From Caprella mutica (Eukaryota > Arthropoda > Malacostraca > Amphipoda > Caprellidae), in the NCBI GenBank assembly GCA_947561585.1, contig CANNZV010000338.1, positions 124,024 through 188,023 on the forward strand: a stretch of 64,000 bases of DNA, read 5' to 3'. The notes under the pieces are model-generated. The model was not told the DNA's origin. It did no database searches and worked only from the letters and a program-made list of their open reading frames with translations. A program made the translations under genes and the position numbers. Below, piece after piece: positions 1 through 12,300 of this stretch (the stretch's first letter is position 1; each line of letters begins with the position of its first letter).

Positions 1-338
1 GATGATGATTGGATTAGCAATGATGACTGCAGTGAAACTGACAAACCACCTGTTTGTAAAAGCTCACATCAAGCTAAGAACAAGAGAAAGTCTTCTAAAA
101 ATAGTGTGTCTCTCTCGCTGTCTAAACTAAGGAAGAGAAGGAGAAGTAGGAGTGGCAACAGAAAAAGAGGGAAGCAGTGGAATGTATCATCTTGTGACTC
201 CTTCATGAACATTTCTAAATCTGAGAAAATTTCGAAATCTTCTAAGAAATCCAAAGCGGAGGCTGATGAAGTGATGGAATCAACCGAAGGGGATGAAACA
301 CAAATAATTGTGGATCAGCTCATTAATTTGAACGAAAG
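1..338 (+). CDS. GON4L: GON4L exon 1 of window (5' part cut off)
   Basis: Open from base 1 in frame 1. It encodes an acidic start (DDDWISNDD) followed by a Lys/Arg/Ser-rich stretch that looks like a nuclear-localisation region (KLRKRRRSRSGNRKRGK). It ends at the donor AACGAAAG/GTCAGT, leaving two bases of a split codon. The true exon start is outside the window. Confidence 0.85.
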
Positions 339-3300
339 GTCAGTATTTACTCTCCATACTATTAAGAAATTGAACAATCAATTTAAATTTATATATAGCT
401 AACAATGCTAAGGAGGATTCCATATTCAAGAGGCTGGCAGATTGTAAGCCAATTTTGAGTCAAAATTTCACAAATTCTTAGCCTAACCATTTTTGGCTCA
501 TTTATGAAAATTTCAAGTCAAAATTAACCTGGGAACATAGGAATTAATTAAAAAAAATAGCTAAATCATTTACACAATACACATATCTGAGTTTTGACCT
601 TTTGAAAGGTAAGACAATAAACATAGCTACTCAAAAAAAGGTAAATGTTTAGGTAGCTAATGGCTCAATTATTTATATTCAGCAATGCTAAATATCTAAC
701 TGTTATTTTAATTTACCAATCTTATAGCTTTACTATTTATATTTACTGTGATATGAACCTAATGTGAACCTAATATCTAGCTATAGCTAATTGATTAACC
801 TACAGCTATCAATTGATAAATTTTAGTTTTCTAGCTAGCTACATGCTGATAATTTCAAACTAACTTTCCACATCTTGTCATTTAGCTACAGATTTTGATA
901 ATTAGGGCTTGGCTTGCAAAACTAACTTTCTGATATGAGCAAAAGCTATAGGTAGCTAAATGTTATTTTGAAACTGAATAATTCAGCTATGAATAATTTG
1001 CTACATTTTTTTACAGTTATGCATCTCATGAGAGAAAATTAAATGCTTCTAAATTATTGAAGGAAAAAGAAGTGAATAAAATGGATCAAGTAAATACAGT
1101 AAGTTTCCAACCATTCTTATCTCTAAATTAGTTAGTTAAAATTAACTATATTATTAGCTACCAAATTTTGTTATGCCTCACTGTGTTTTATTAATTTCAA
1201 TTTCCAATTCATTTCTTCTCAGATCACCCCCCAAAAGTCAATGGAAAGTTCTGTAACCAAAGAACTGCCCTCCTCAAATGCCTTCAAAAAGTACATCACC
1301 AGGAAAAATGCTAAGGGTGTATTCGAATCAACGCCTTCAGTTAGCTCCAAGACAGCAAACAAGAGAAAAGCAACTGATGCTCCTGAAAATGTGCCAAAAA
1401 AAGCTAAATGTGAGTTATTATTAATCACTGCTAGTTGATTAATTGTAGCAATGTAGTTAATTTATATATAAATATTAGGAGGAGTTTTATTACTGCGAAA
1501 TTTTTAGTTGAAATTTAATAGTTTTCAGCTACTGATTATTTTATGATGTCTTGCTATGTAAGATTTTGCTTAATGGAAAAATTATGAATATTCATCATTT
1601 TCTTGGTAGCTGATTAAGATTTTTAGCTTGCGGGTTAAATGTAACCATGTAGCTACTAATTTTCTGGCTATTTACTAAATATGAAACTTTTCGGAATTAA
1701 TTTTGACTAATTACCTAAATCTATGATGTTGCACACAAACTGTACCTTCTCACTTTCTATTTAATTCCATTTCTATTTATTCCTCAGGCTCCTTAATCAT
1801 GAAAGACAAAAGTGTGAACTCAAGTGCTGATATTACTTCAAATAAAAGTAATTGGGATGAAGAATTACGAGCTCTCCTCCAAACCACTACCTCAGATACT
1901 ATTACTTCAGCATCTAAGACCAATTATTCCTCAGCTTGCACGTCAGTTTGTAGCACTCCTAGAAAAGGAGGCGAAAGTCGCAATAGCATGTCACTTCATG
2001 ACAATGAAATGTTACCACCACCTGTTCTAGAGATGATGCAATCTGGCATTGATGATATAATTGACCGTAAAGCTCAGAAGAATAAACTGAATACAAAGCA
2101 AGTAAAGTCCATCATCAAGAGCATCGTCAGCAATGAAGATGTGATTGCTATGCTGAAGAGTAGCCTCATGCCTGAAGAGGAAGGGGAGTTGATTTCAGAA
2201 CCTAGATTTACCAGAGGAAAGCTCAAAGATGTTGATGTTGACGCAGCACACGCGCCAATACCCACCATCAGCACCGTTGAGTTTCCAGAAGATGAAGACG
2301 ATGAAGAATATAAGCCTGGGGATCACACCTTTGCATCTGATGAAGAAGATAGTATTTTATCAACCAATTATGGTGCCAGTGAAGCTTCTCCTTGTTCCAC
2401 TATCACTCGTCCTTCTCCTTTCGCTTCCCCTAAGCTTAGAACTCCCATCAGCAAACAAAGAACTCCCACTTTCAATAGCAGCAACAAGAAAAGTGACAGT
2501 CTTGCTGCCAAGTCTGTAATGAATAGAACACACGGCATAATCCCAAAAGCTCTTAATTTCGAAAACATGGAAGCACCTGATGAGGTCATTTGTAACAGAA
2601 CTCGGTCTAAGCTTCCCTTAACTGATATCCCTTTAGAAGTGTTAGATAAGCAACTGAACCCTCCAGATTACATACCTGACACGGTTGTTGATAATCCCAA
2701 AGAGAGTGATCACAATTGGGATGAATTCATACAGGTTCTCACTCAGCAGATTGATTTTACAAAGAATGATGAAGATGATAATGATCCAGATTTTGTTTAC
2801 CATGAAACCAATTTTGAACCAGAGGATATCTATGAAGAAATCCGGTTTGATAAAGTTGCTAGGATTACTAAAAAGGAAAGAAAGCTTCTCATCAATGAGA
2901 ATATCAATTTGGTTTATGATAATTTAATTGACAGATCGTCGGGGGCTTGTGATGATGAAATTAGAGATTGCCACAAGTCTTTCCTAGAACAAAAATCTTT
3001 GAGGAAAAGAGAGTGCGATTTCGTGGTGCCAGCACCAGCTTATCCTACCTATGGAAAAGAGGAATATGAACCTATCACTAGGAGTGCAGCTCAAACCTAC
3101 AAAGAAGCCAATAAGGTTGAAGTTGAGGAAAAAATTGAAGCTCCATCTACATACAAAGGCGATTCCGTGTTAGTTGAAGTGCTGCACGCTGAATTCACAG
3201 TAGAGCAGCTGACCATTCTTAATTGCCAAATGGTAAGTGAAAATCAGAGAAACCTTAATTGGAGACTAAATTTAACGCAGCTATTTAATCAATTTACCTA

Positions 3301-6300
3301 AATTGTTATCTTAAAATGACATTTACAGCAAATTTCTCAAGTTTTTTGTAAGCTACTAGTTCTACGTAGTCGACTCTACTAAACTTCCAATAAAATATCT
3401 TTAATGAATAATAGCTAACTAGTGGATAATATTTATTGAGAAAAGATATAAATTATTTCAAAAGATGTATTCTTTCTCAAGCCCTTATATAAACTTTTCG
3501 GAATTATTAAATGTCTTTTAACTATCTATGATTTGATTGACCTCTAGCTACTCAAGTAATTGAAATTGTGCTCTATCTTTTCAGATGCAGCACTGCCAAC
3601 TTCTAGCCACGTCTGTGATGATATCACACGATGTGGAGGGTGTGGACCATGTGGTAGATGGGTCCATCAATATGTTGGTAAGGAACCACTTCATTCTCCT
3701 ATTGATAGTAGCTACTATTAATTATAAGGAATAGCTACTATTGTACTATAGCTTGCTACTATTATTATATAGGGAGTTTTATTTTTTTTTCAAAGAATAA
3801 GTAGCTAGCTAACTCTTTAGCTAGTAAAGTTCAAATAACTTTACCTTCTTGTGACAGTAGCTATGTATTTAATGTAGTTATCTATAACAATTTAGAAATT
3901 GTTACCTCATAGCTGGTTGTATGCAAGAGTTGTGATTTTATTCAATTTTCACTCCGTCAGGAATACAATTTTCGTTAGCTAGCTAGCTTTACTGTAGATA
4001 TTGGCTATTTTCGTCAAAAAATAGAGAAGAAATTCAATGTTATATAAAACAACTCACCTCTTCAATCTACAATAGATAAGTTTGCTAATTTCTAATTTAT
4101 ATTTCTTCAATTTGTCTTCTTTCTCAGAAAGAAATGGAGCATCAAGGTAAAGAGCACGCTATTCCTGGATCTTCATTGACATCATTTTTCCATCCCCCTA
4201 ATCTGAAGCCTGCCCTCTGTGCAGTGAATAGACTGGGCAGTCTGCAGTATGATGAGAGTATTAGGTCAGTAGTTAGACAGTATGAAGTAATACTGTCAGT
4301 AGTTAGTATGACTGTATAAAGTAGCTAACACTTTTTGCAGGCAAAATGTAAATAAAATGTAAAACCTTTTAGCTATGTTGATTAAACTAATTATTTTAAA
4401 TATTCTGCACTAATATCACTGATAAATTCTCCTCTATTATAAATAATATGTTCTTCACTAATATATAGCAAGCTAGCTACTATTAAATGGCCTAAATTTG
4501 GTCGTAGCTATATGGAATTGACTTCACATTTTCTACCTATTATATCAATGTTTTCAATCATCTTCAGAAATTGTTCCAAACCAGTCAAGAAGAAGGTTGG
4601 TCCCAGGTCATACAAGTGGAAGAACAATGTGGATGTGCGTAAGAAAAGTAAACAGAGTGGCAATGAAACAAACAAAGTGAAAAAAACCAAGAGGAAACCT
4701 AGGGGAAAAAATCCAAAGAAAGGTCAATAGATTCAATTAATCTCTATAAGCTAATAAGTATCATTAGCTAGCTATTTAATATTTTCTATTATTAAAAAAT
4801 AACTTGAAATTTATTATGGGTTCTTCTGTTGTTAGAATGAAATTGATTTCAACAAATCAAAATAGCTAAATTTTATCCAGTAGCTAGCTAAATATTTGAA
4901 TAAGAATGATTTAATTTGTACTACCTAACCAGTTTAGTTTCACTTTTATATTCTACAGCATAACTAATTTATTATAGTTAAACTATAATCTGTTCAAACT
5001 TATAGCAATGTATGATGTTCAACAAGATGATTCTATGAATGTTATTTACAAAGCTAGGTCAGAGGTAATCTCCTAAAGCTTCTATATGGATGTATAACTA
5101 ACTCATGGCTTAATTATACGGCCTGATTTTCTGCCTTTTTGTCAAAAAATAGAAGGTCAATTTTTTCTACATCGTTGCAACTGTTTTCTGTAATAATTTA
5201 GAATTTGACTCAATAAATTTGTTAATTGAAATTCTACAAAACCAAGATAACTTTCATGTATATATGAAAAATAGGTAGTCAGGATACTGCTAGATTATGC
5301 TTAATAGACCATTATTATTTGGTTGCAAAACGTGGCTGAGTTGTATTACAAATGAAAATATTGACCTTCTATTTTTTTACGAAAAGGCAGAAAATCAGGC
5401 CGTATAATCAAGTAAGCCATGACTAGCTGTATTTACTTCACAGAAGTTGTGAAAGCTGTTCGTCACAGTATCAGGGGGTTCCTGAAGCCCCTAACTCTGC
5501 GTGTGATGCTCAACTCCTCTGCCTTCCCTTTCCCTGATCTGCTGCCTGTTAAACCCTTCACACCTGAAAGCAAGAAGAGTAAACTGCACTTCACCTTGGG
5601 GGAGGACAGGTAAAAACAAACAAATAGCTAAAAATTTGAGACTGAACAGGCAAAAATCGAAAATAAATAGGTTATAGAATGGCTAAGCGAAAACTTGGGA
5701 CAATGGAATGGGTAAAAACAAGAATAAATAGGTTATTACACAGCTAGGTGAAACCTTATAACAATGGATTCTGGAAAAAGAAAAATAGCCATATCAAGGC
5801 AATACCAAAACTTACTTATTCCACAAAATAAAAATGACCAATGAAATAGGGGAATAGCTACTAAGATAAGATTCAGTTAGTGAATTAGAAACCGGAGGTA
5901 ATCAAAAATTTGTGGGAAATATTTGTATACATGAAAATAATTAGCTAAATATGAATGGGCACGACTATATACTATATCGGACCATACAGGGCCATAAATA
6001 TACCATAACTGACTAGCTATAGCAAGGATCTTAAATGTACAATAGCTACCTGACCATAAAAAGAAAGGAAATTTAGATTTTCAATAAATTATTTCATTGT
6101 TAATTGAAAAGAATACTATCTGTTTCATAGTTTGTATGTTGCTATTAAATGTTCTCTAATCTATCTTTTCTACCATCAGGCTGATTTCACAATGCATCAT
6201 TGACCACTTCAAATTTGACTCTAATAAATTTAAGGATCCTACTAAAAGGTGAGTATTAAATTACCTGTGTGGTGTAAAGTAGCTACCTACCTGTGTGGTG

Positions 6301-9300
6301 TAAAGTAGCTACCTACCTGTGTGGTGTAAAGTAGTTACCTACCTGTGTGGTGTAAAGTAGCTACTTACCTGTGTGGAGTAAAGTAGCTACCTACCTGTGT
6401 GGTGTAAAGTACCTACCTACCTGTGTGGTGTACAGTAGCTACCTACCTGTGTGGTGTAAAGTAGCTACCTACCTGTGTGGTGTACAGTAGCTACCTACCT
6501 GTGTGGTGTAAAGTAGCTAGCTACCTGTGTGGTGTAAAGTACCTACCTACCTGTGTGGTGTACAGTAGCTACCTACCTGTGTGGTGTACAGTAGCTACCT
6601 ACCTGTGTGGTGTACAGTAGCTACCTACCTGTGTGGTGTACAGTAGCTACCTACCTGTGTGGTGTAAAGTAGTTACCTACCTGTGTGGTGTAAAGTAGCT
6701 ACTTACCTGTGTGGAGTAAAGTAGCTACTTACCTGTGTGGAGTAAAGTAGCTACCTACCTGTGTGGTGTAAAGTATTTACCTACCTGTGTGGTGTAAAGT
6801 AGCTACCTACCTGTGTGGTGTAAAGTATTTACCTACCTGTGTGGTGTAAAGTAGCTACCTACCTGTGTGGTGTACAGTAGCTACCTACCTGTGTGGTGTA
6901 AAGTAGCTAGCTACCTGTGTGGTGTAAAGTACCTACCTACCTGTGTGGTGTACAGTAGCTACCTACCTGTGTGGTGTACAGTAGCTACCTACCTGTGTGG
7001 TGTACAGTAGCTACCTACCTGTGTGGTGTACAGTAGCTACCTACCTGTGTGGTGTACAGTAGCTACCTACCTGTGTGGTGTAAAGTAGTTACCTACCTGT
7101 GTGGTGTACAGTAGCTACCTACCTGTGTGGTGTACAGTAACTACCTACCTGTGTGGTGTAAAGTAACTACCTACCTGTGTGGTGTAAAGTAACTACCTAC
7201 CTGTGTGGTGTAAAGTAACTACCTACCTGTGTGGTGTAAAGTAACTACCTACCTGTGTGGTGTAAAGTAACTACCTACCTGTGTGGTGTAAAGTAACTAC
7301 CTACCTGTGTGGTGTAAAGTAACTACCTACCTGTGTGGTGTAAAGTACCTACCTACCTGTGTGGTGTAAAGTACCTACCTACCAGTGTGGTGTAAAGTAT
7401 CTACCTACCTGTGTGGTGTAAAGTACCTACCTACCAGTGTGGTGTAAAGTATCTACCTACCTGTGTGGTGTAAAGTATCTACCTACCTGTGTGGTGTAAA
7501 GTACCTACCTACCTGTGTGGTGTACAGTAGCTACCTACCTGTGTGGTGTACAGTAGCTACCTACCTGTGTGGTGTAAAGTACCTACCTACCTGTGTGGCG
7601 TACAGTAGCTACCTACCTGTGTGGTGTAAAGTATCTACCTACCTGTGTGGTGTAAAGTACCTACCTAGTTACCTAACTACTTTAATTACTTTCCTCACAT
7701 TCTTTTTCTTTCATTTTTCCCAGGAACCACAAGCTATTTCACAAGCAGTTGAATGCATCGCTTGGTTCTCTGTGTCGCATTTGTGCTGATGATTACTGCA
7801 CTGCTAGGACTCCCAGCCAAATTCATGCTAGGATCATGTGCATCAAGAAGCAGAGCTTCGGATCTTATGTTTGTAATGGGAAGGACCGTTATAGATCACC
7901 CATAAAGGTGAGTAGCCTGCTTATAGTAGCTGTGTAAAATTTCTGGCTGAAGTTTTTCCATGCTAAAGTGTTAAGTAGCTAGTAGCTATGACGAAGAAAT
8001 GATGAAATAGTCTTCTAATTTGACCGTTACCACTTTTTCGAACTCGTAAGAAAAATATATAATAGCTAGCTAATTATAATTTAACATTTATTAAATTTTA
8101 TTTTAATTTATTTGCTATATATTTTTTTCTAAAAAAAAGTGCAGTTGGCTTACAGGTCAAAAAATTAATCTTCCACTATTGATTTTGAATTTTTTCCTCT
8201 CCTCAAACTTGCATCCATGTCTCCTCAGGATTTGTTTGAGAAGAAGAAGTACAGTATAGATGTTCCCTCTGCCCCGGTGTTAGTGTCCCCATTCATCAAC
8301 TCAGTGGAACCTGTGATCACATTCTTACCCCTCAGGGATGTGAACCCGGAGAACCTACACTACCCTTGGAAGGTGAGGAAGTTACCCACTCCTGAAGTTA
8401 ATATAGCAGTGACTCTTAAAGTGGGATACCTGGCACCCCTCTGATGGCTTGATTGATGATAGGTTTTGCCTGTTTTACATGTTACTTATGAGTTCATTTG
8501 TTTTTGCTGTTAATATCATGCATAATGTAAATAAAACTTACTTTTTCGGTTTAAATTCTCATCATAGTAAACAAATATAGCTAGCTATATGTATTTGTAT
8601 TTTTTCAATCTATTTGAATTCAATGCAAATGCTCAGGGGGTGCCTGAGAAAAGTGAGGTGTGCGAGAAAAATACTTTAAGAACCACTCTGACATTTAAAT
8701 CTAAATCAAGAAATGAAAATTTGGATGTTAGCTAGCTAGCTATCAGTCTATTTTATTTAATTGCATTTAGGTCATATTTTTTAAATAATTATAGCTTCTC
8801 TGCCTAGATTGACATCTAATTTATTTGAAAGTTTATTATTTCAATATTCAACAAACTAATTTTTCTTTTATATAAGGCTCGATGTTCCTAGTTTCATTAC
8901 CTTTGATGTGTTGATGTTTCTTGCTAGAGATTAAATAGATAACGATTTTAGTGATTTAAATTTCAGTTCATGAACAGATTTATTTTTAATAGAGTTGTCT
9001 AGATATTGATTCAATTATACAAATTAGATATGCTGTCAATTGTTTTTCACCTATACCTATGTGTTTCATTGTTAAAATAACAATCATACCCCAACACCAA
9101 TGACCAATTGAATCCATTCGTTCATTCTTTCTGATAAAAGAACTAGCTAGCTACTAAATATTATATTTATAAATTAGATTATCTTCTCTCTTATATTAAT
9201 ATTTTGTTCATTCTTCATCATTTCACTCTTTTGAAAACTAATATTTTAAATTTTTTATTATGTTTCACTATCAAAGAAAGAGTCGCTGCATGATGAGTTT

Positions 9301-12300
9301 CACAAATCACAGTTTTCTAATTTTTTATCATTTTCAAACCTTATAAGTTTGTCACAGTGCACTCGAACCAATTTAAGTTTATTTTTGGAAATGTGAATTT
9401 AGTAAACTGTGAAAATATCGATAGCTACAATAGAAATATTTATATAACAATATTTTGTTCTATTAAATAGAACTAAAAACAATTGCAATAAAAATATATT
9501 GTATCAATAAATTGAGTTATTAGCTACATACTCCGATGGTAATGAATATCCTTGTTCCATTTCTAACAGAGAATTATCACCGCTTACCAAAAGGAGCGAA
9601 CGAAACTTAACGAGACAACTAATTTGAAAGAAACTCCTGTTGATTCTCTGGGTGCTTTTTATGTGCTGGACAAGAGAAAAAGTGGCATTGTCCTCTCAAA
9701 GGTGGGGAAATATAATAAATAGGGTTGTGAAGATATGCTTTATAAATCATAGATCTTAAGATTATTATAAACGAAATGAAATGGTATCGAATGCTAGTTA
9801 GCTACCGCTGGTGTAGAACCATTCAATACGCTTTAATTCTCTCCGTCTATAATATTATCAGGTTCTATGATTTTGAAGCATATTGTCCCAACCCTTATAA
9901 AAACCATTAGATATTAATAAGCTATGACAAACACAGATGCTCTTCATAAACATATGTTTGGAAAGGTTCTAACTGAATATCCATGTTGTCCAGAGGTTAT
10001 TTAATTCAAATGTTGAGTGCTTTTTGGTTGTTCAATAGAAATTTCCATTCATTATCAGGACAAGGATGGAGAAACTGGGCATAATGATTAAAAATAAATT
10101 TAAAAACAGCTGAATATACCGATATTGGAGCAAGTAAAGATAACGGACCAGAAATTAAGCTAGTAAAGATTATTGACCAGAAAACTTTAGTTTAGTTTTT
10201 TATAAATATTTGTTTCAGTAATTTATAAATATAGCTACACACCTAATAAACAAGATTACGTGCACTCGGTACCGTAGAGCGCATACATTCGCCGCCGCAT
10301 TGACCCGTTCTCTCACAAAATCTAATAAAGTGGTAGGTAGCTAACTGGATGATAATGTCCAATCGTCCCACCAAGTTTCGTGCAATATGGTTCAATACTT
10401 TTTGAGTTATTAAATGACCTTGACCTTTGACAGAGTCCCTCCCAAAATTCTACCAGAAGGTCACTGGACATGGACCAACCGTTTCACCAAATTTCAGACA
10501 ATTTAGTTCACTACTTTTCAGTTATACGAATAACAAGATGATAAATAAATGCCAGGTAAAATATAACCTTCCGCAAATTTATTTATGATTATATTATACA
10601 TTAATTTTGCATATTTAGCTAATTAATTTAAAGAATTGATGAATTTTGAAGTTGTGAAGAACGAGTGGTAAAAAGATAGAAATAAACTTCTGCTTAGATT
10701 CTTTAATGTGGTATCTATGATTCCAAAACTATATTCTTATTCCAATTATTGGTCAAATATGACCTGAAGCTAGTAAACATAACGGACCAGAATTTAACCA
10801 AGTAAAGATAACGGACCCTGGTCCGTTATCTTTACTATTTAATGCTAGCTACATGCCGATTCCAAAGATACAACTAGTGTATTTGCCCGTTAAAAATAAC
10901 GGGACTTCAATAGTAATATATTACCCGTTCTTAGTTTTTTTTAGTGAATTCAAATAAAATTCATTTTTCTGCATAAACTGATACTTTTTTAATAGATAAA
11001 GCATTTAAAAATTGTATAAAAACAGGAATTTAAAAATCAAGTCAATATATTCCCGTGCGTATCATAGTTACATTCTTCATGTTTAATACCCGTCGTGTAA
11101 AAGCAGACACCAAATAAATAAATAAACACACAAGGGAAATTATTAGTATAGATAAGATAACACTACTCTCAACAATCACTATTTTGAAACCTCTGGTTTC
11201 AAAAGCGGGAAATAAAATAGGAATATTGTAAGGACAATCGAGGTAGCTATGTTGTGTGAGTGTGAAAAGCTTTTTATTAATAGGTATAATATAATAAGTA
11301 TATATTTAATAAATTATTTAACCTGCTAAACCCTTCATTCTCTCTTTAACCCTTTCGCGCCGATTTTTTTCTGAGCCCGGTGTAATTTTTTATTAGATTT
11401 TTACCGTTTCAATACATTTAAGCCCATTTGTATCGAAATGAAATTAGGTACGTGGGAGGTGTTATCCCAATCGGCGCGAATGGGTTAATTTTGTTTCTTT
11501 GCTTACGTCGCAAATCACTCAATTGTCGCTACCTATCAATATTAGTATCCCTACAACTACAATAGTGCCTCTGGCTTCAAAAGCGGAAAATCGAATTAAA
11601 ATATTGTTACGACAAATGAGGTAAGTTCTGACCGTGTCGTCAACAAGGTGAATAACATGAATGGATTCATCACTGTTTATAATGGTACGTTCTCCAATTG
11701 TCTTGAATAATGATTTTAGAGTGTTGTTGTTATGACGTCACACACGTACCTCGATTGTCCTTACACTATTTCAATTCTATTTCCCACTCGTGAAATCAGA
11801 GGCGCCACAACGCACTTCTAAATAGAGACTGTCTAGAGTAGTGTATCTTATTGTAGCATAATATCTTGGCCGATACCATATTCCATCCCCGGTTCTAGTT
11901 ACCGATAATCTTTAACCCTTTCGGTTTTGCACTGTGAAATTATCAGAAAAATAAACATTCAATCTGATGCATCCATATGTCTTCGAGTTTACCCTAGTAA
12001 GCTCAGTCTCTAAAGCGAGACACTTGAGAGCATCAACTATAATTTTGATACACTTGAGTGTTTCAAGAGCTTGAAAGTTTTTTAGTTTGATTCACTTTAG
12101 TGTCTAAAATCTTGCTTAGTTGAAATAATGAGAGTAATTTAGGACAGTAAACTTATTTATGAGACACTAAAGTGTATCTAACTGAAATAATTCAATCTGA
12201 AGAAACACATAATTAAGTGCTTCAAAATTCAAGACTATAGTTTGATTCACTTCAAGGGGTGGTAAACCTTTGGACAAACTTTTTCCCTAATGTTGATAAA

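Larger units (their letters stand above)
339..1787. other. GON4L introns 1-3 (339-1016, 1099-1222, 1410-1787)
   Basis: AT-rich intron sequence with no transposon that I recognise. The striking feature is the repeated palindrome TAGCTA and its overlapping forms (roughly ten in 339-1016 by eye). Confidence 0.6.
3233..4567. other. GON4L introns 4-6 (3233-3584, 3678-4127, 4265-4567)
   Basis: AT-rich introns, again rich in TAGCTA and GCTAGCTA. No other repeat or gene seen. Confidence 0.6.

Noticed and set aside
5006..5061. Possible extra GON4L exon (AMYDVQQDDSMNVIYKARSE)
   Set aside because: It has a plausible acceptor and an open frame, but no donor gives a phase that joins exon 8, while skipping it joins exons 7 and 8 perfectly in frame.
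7463..7789. 108-residue frame through the 26-bp array into exon 10
   Set aside because: Ends in a frame different from the conserved GON4L reading of exon 10; repeat artefact.
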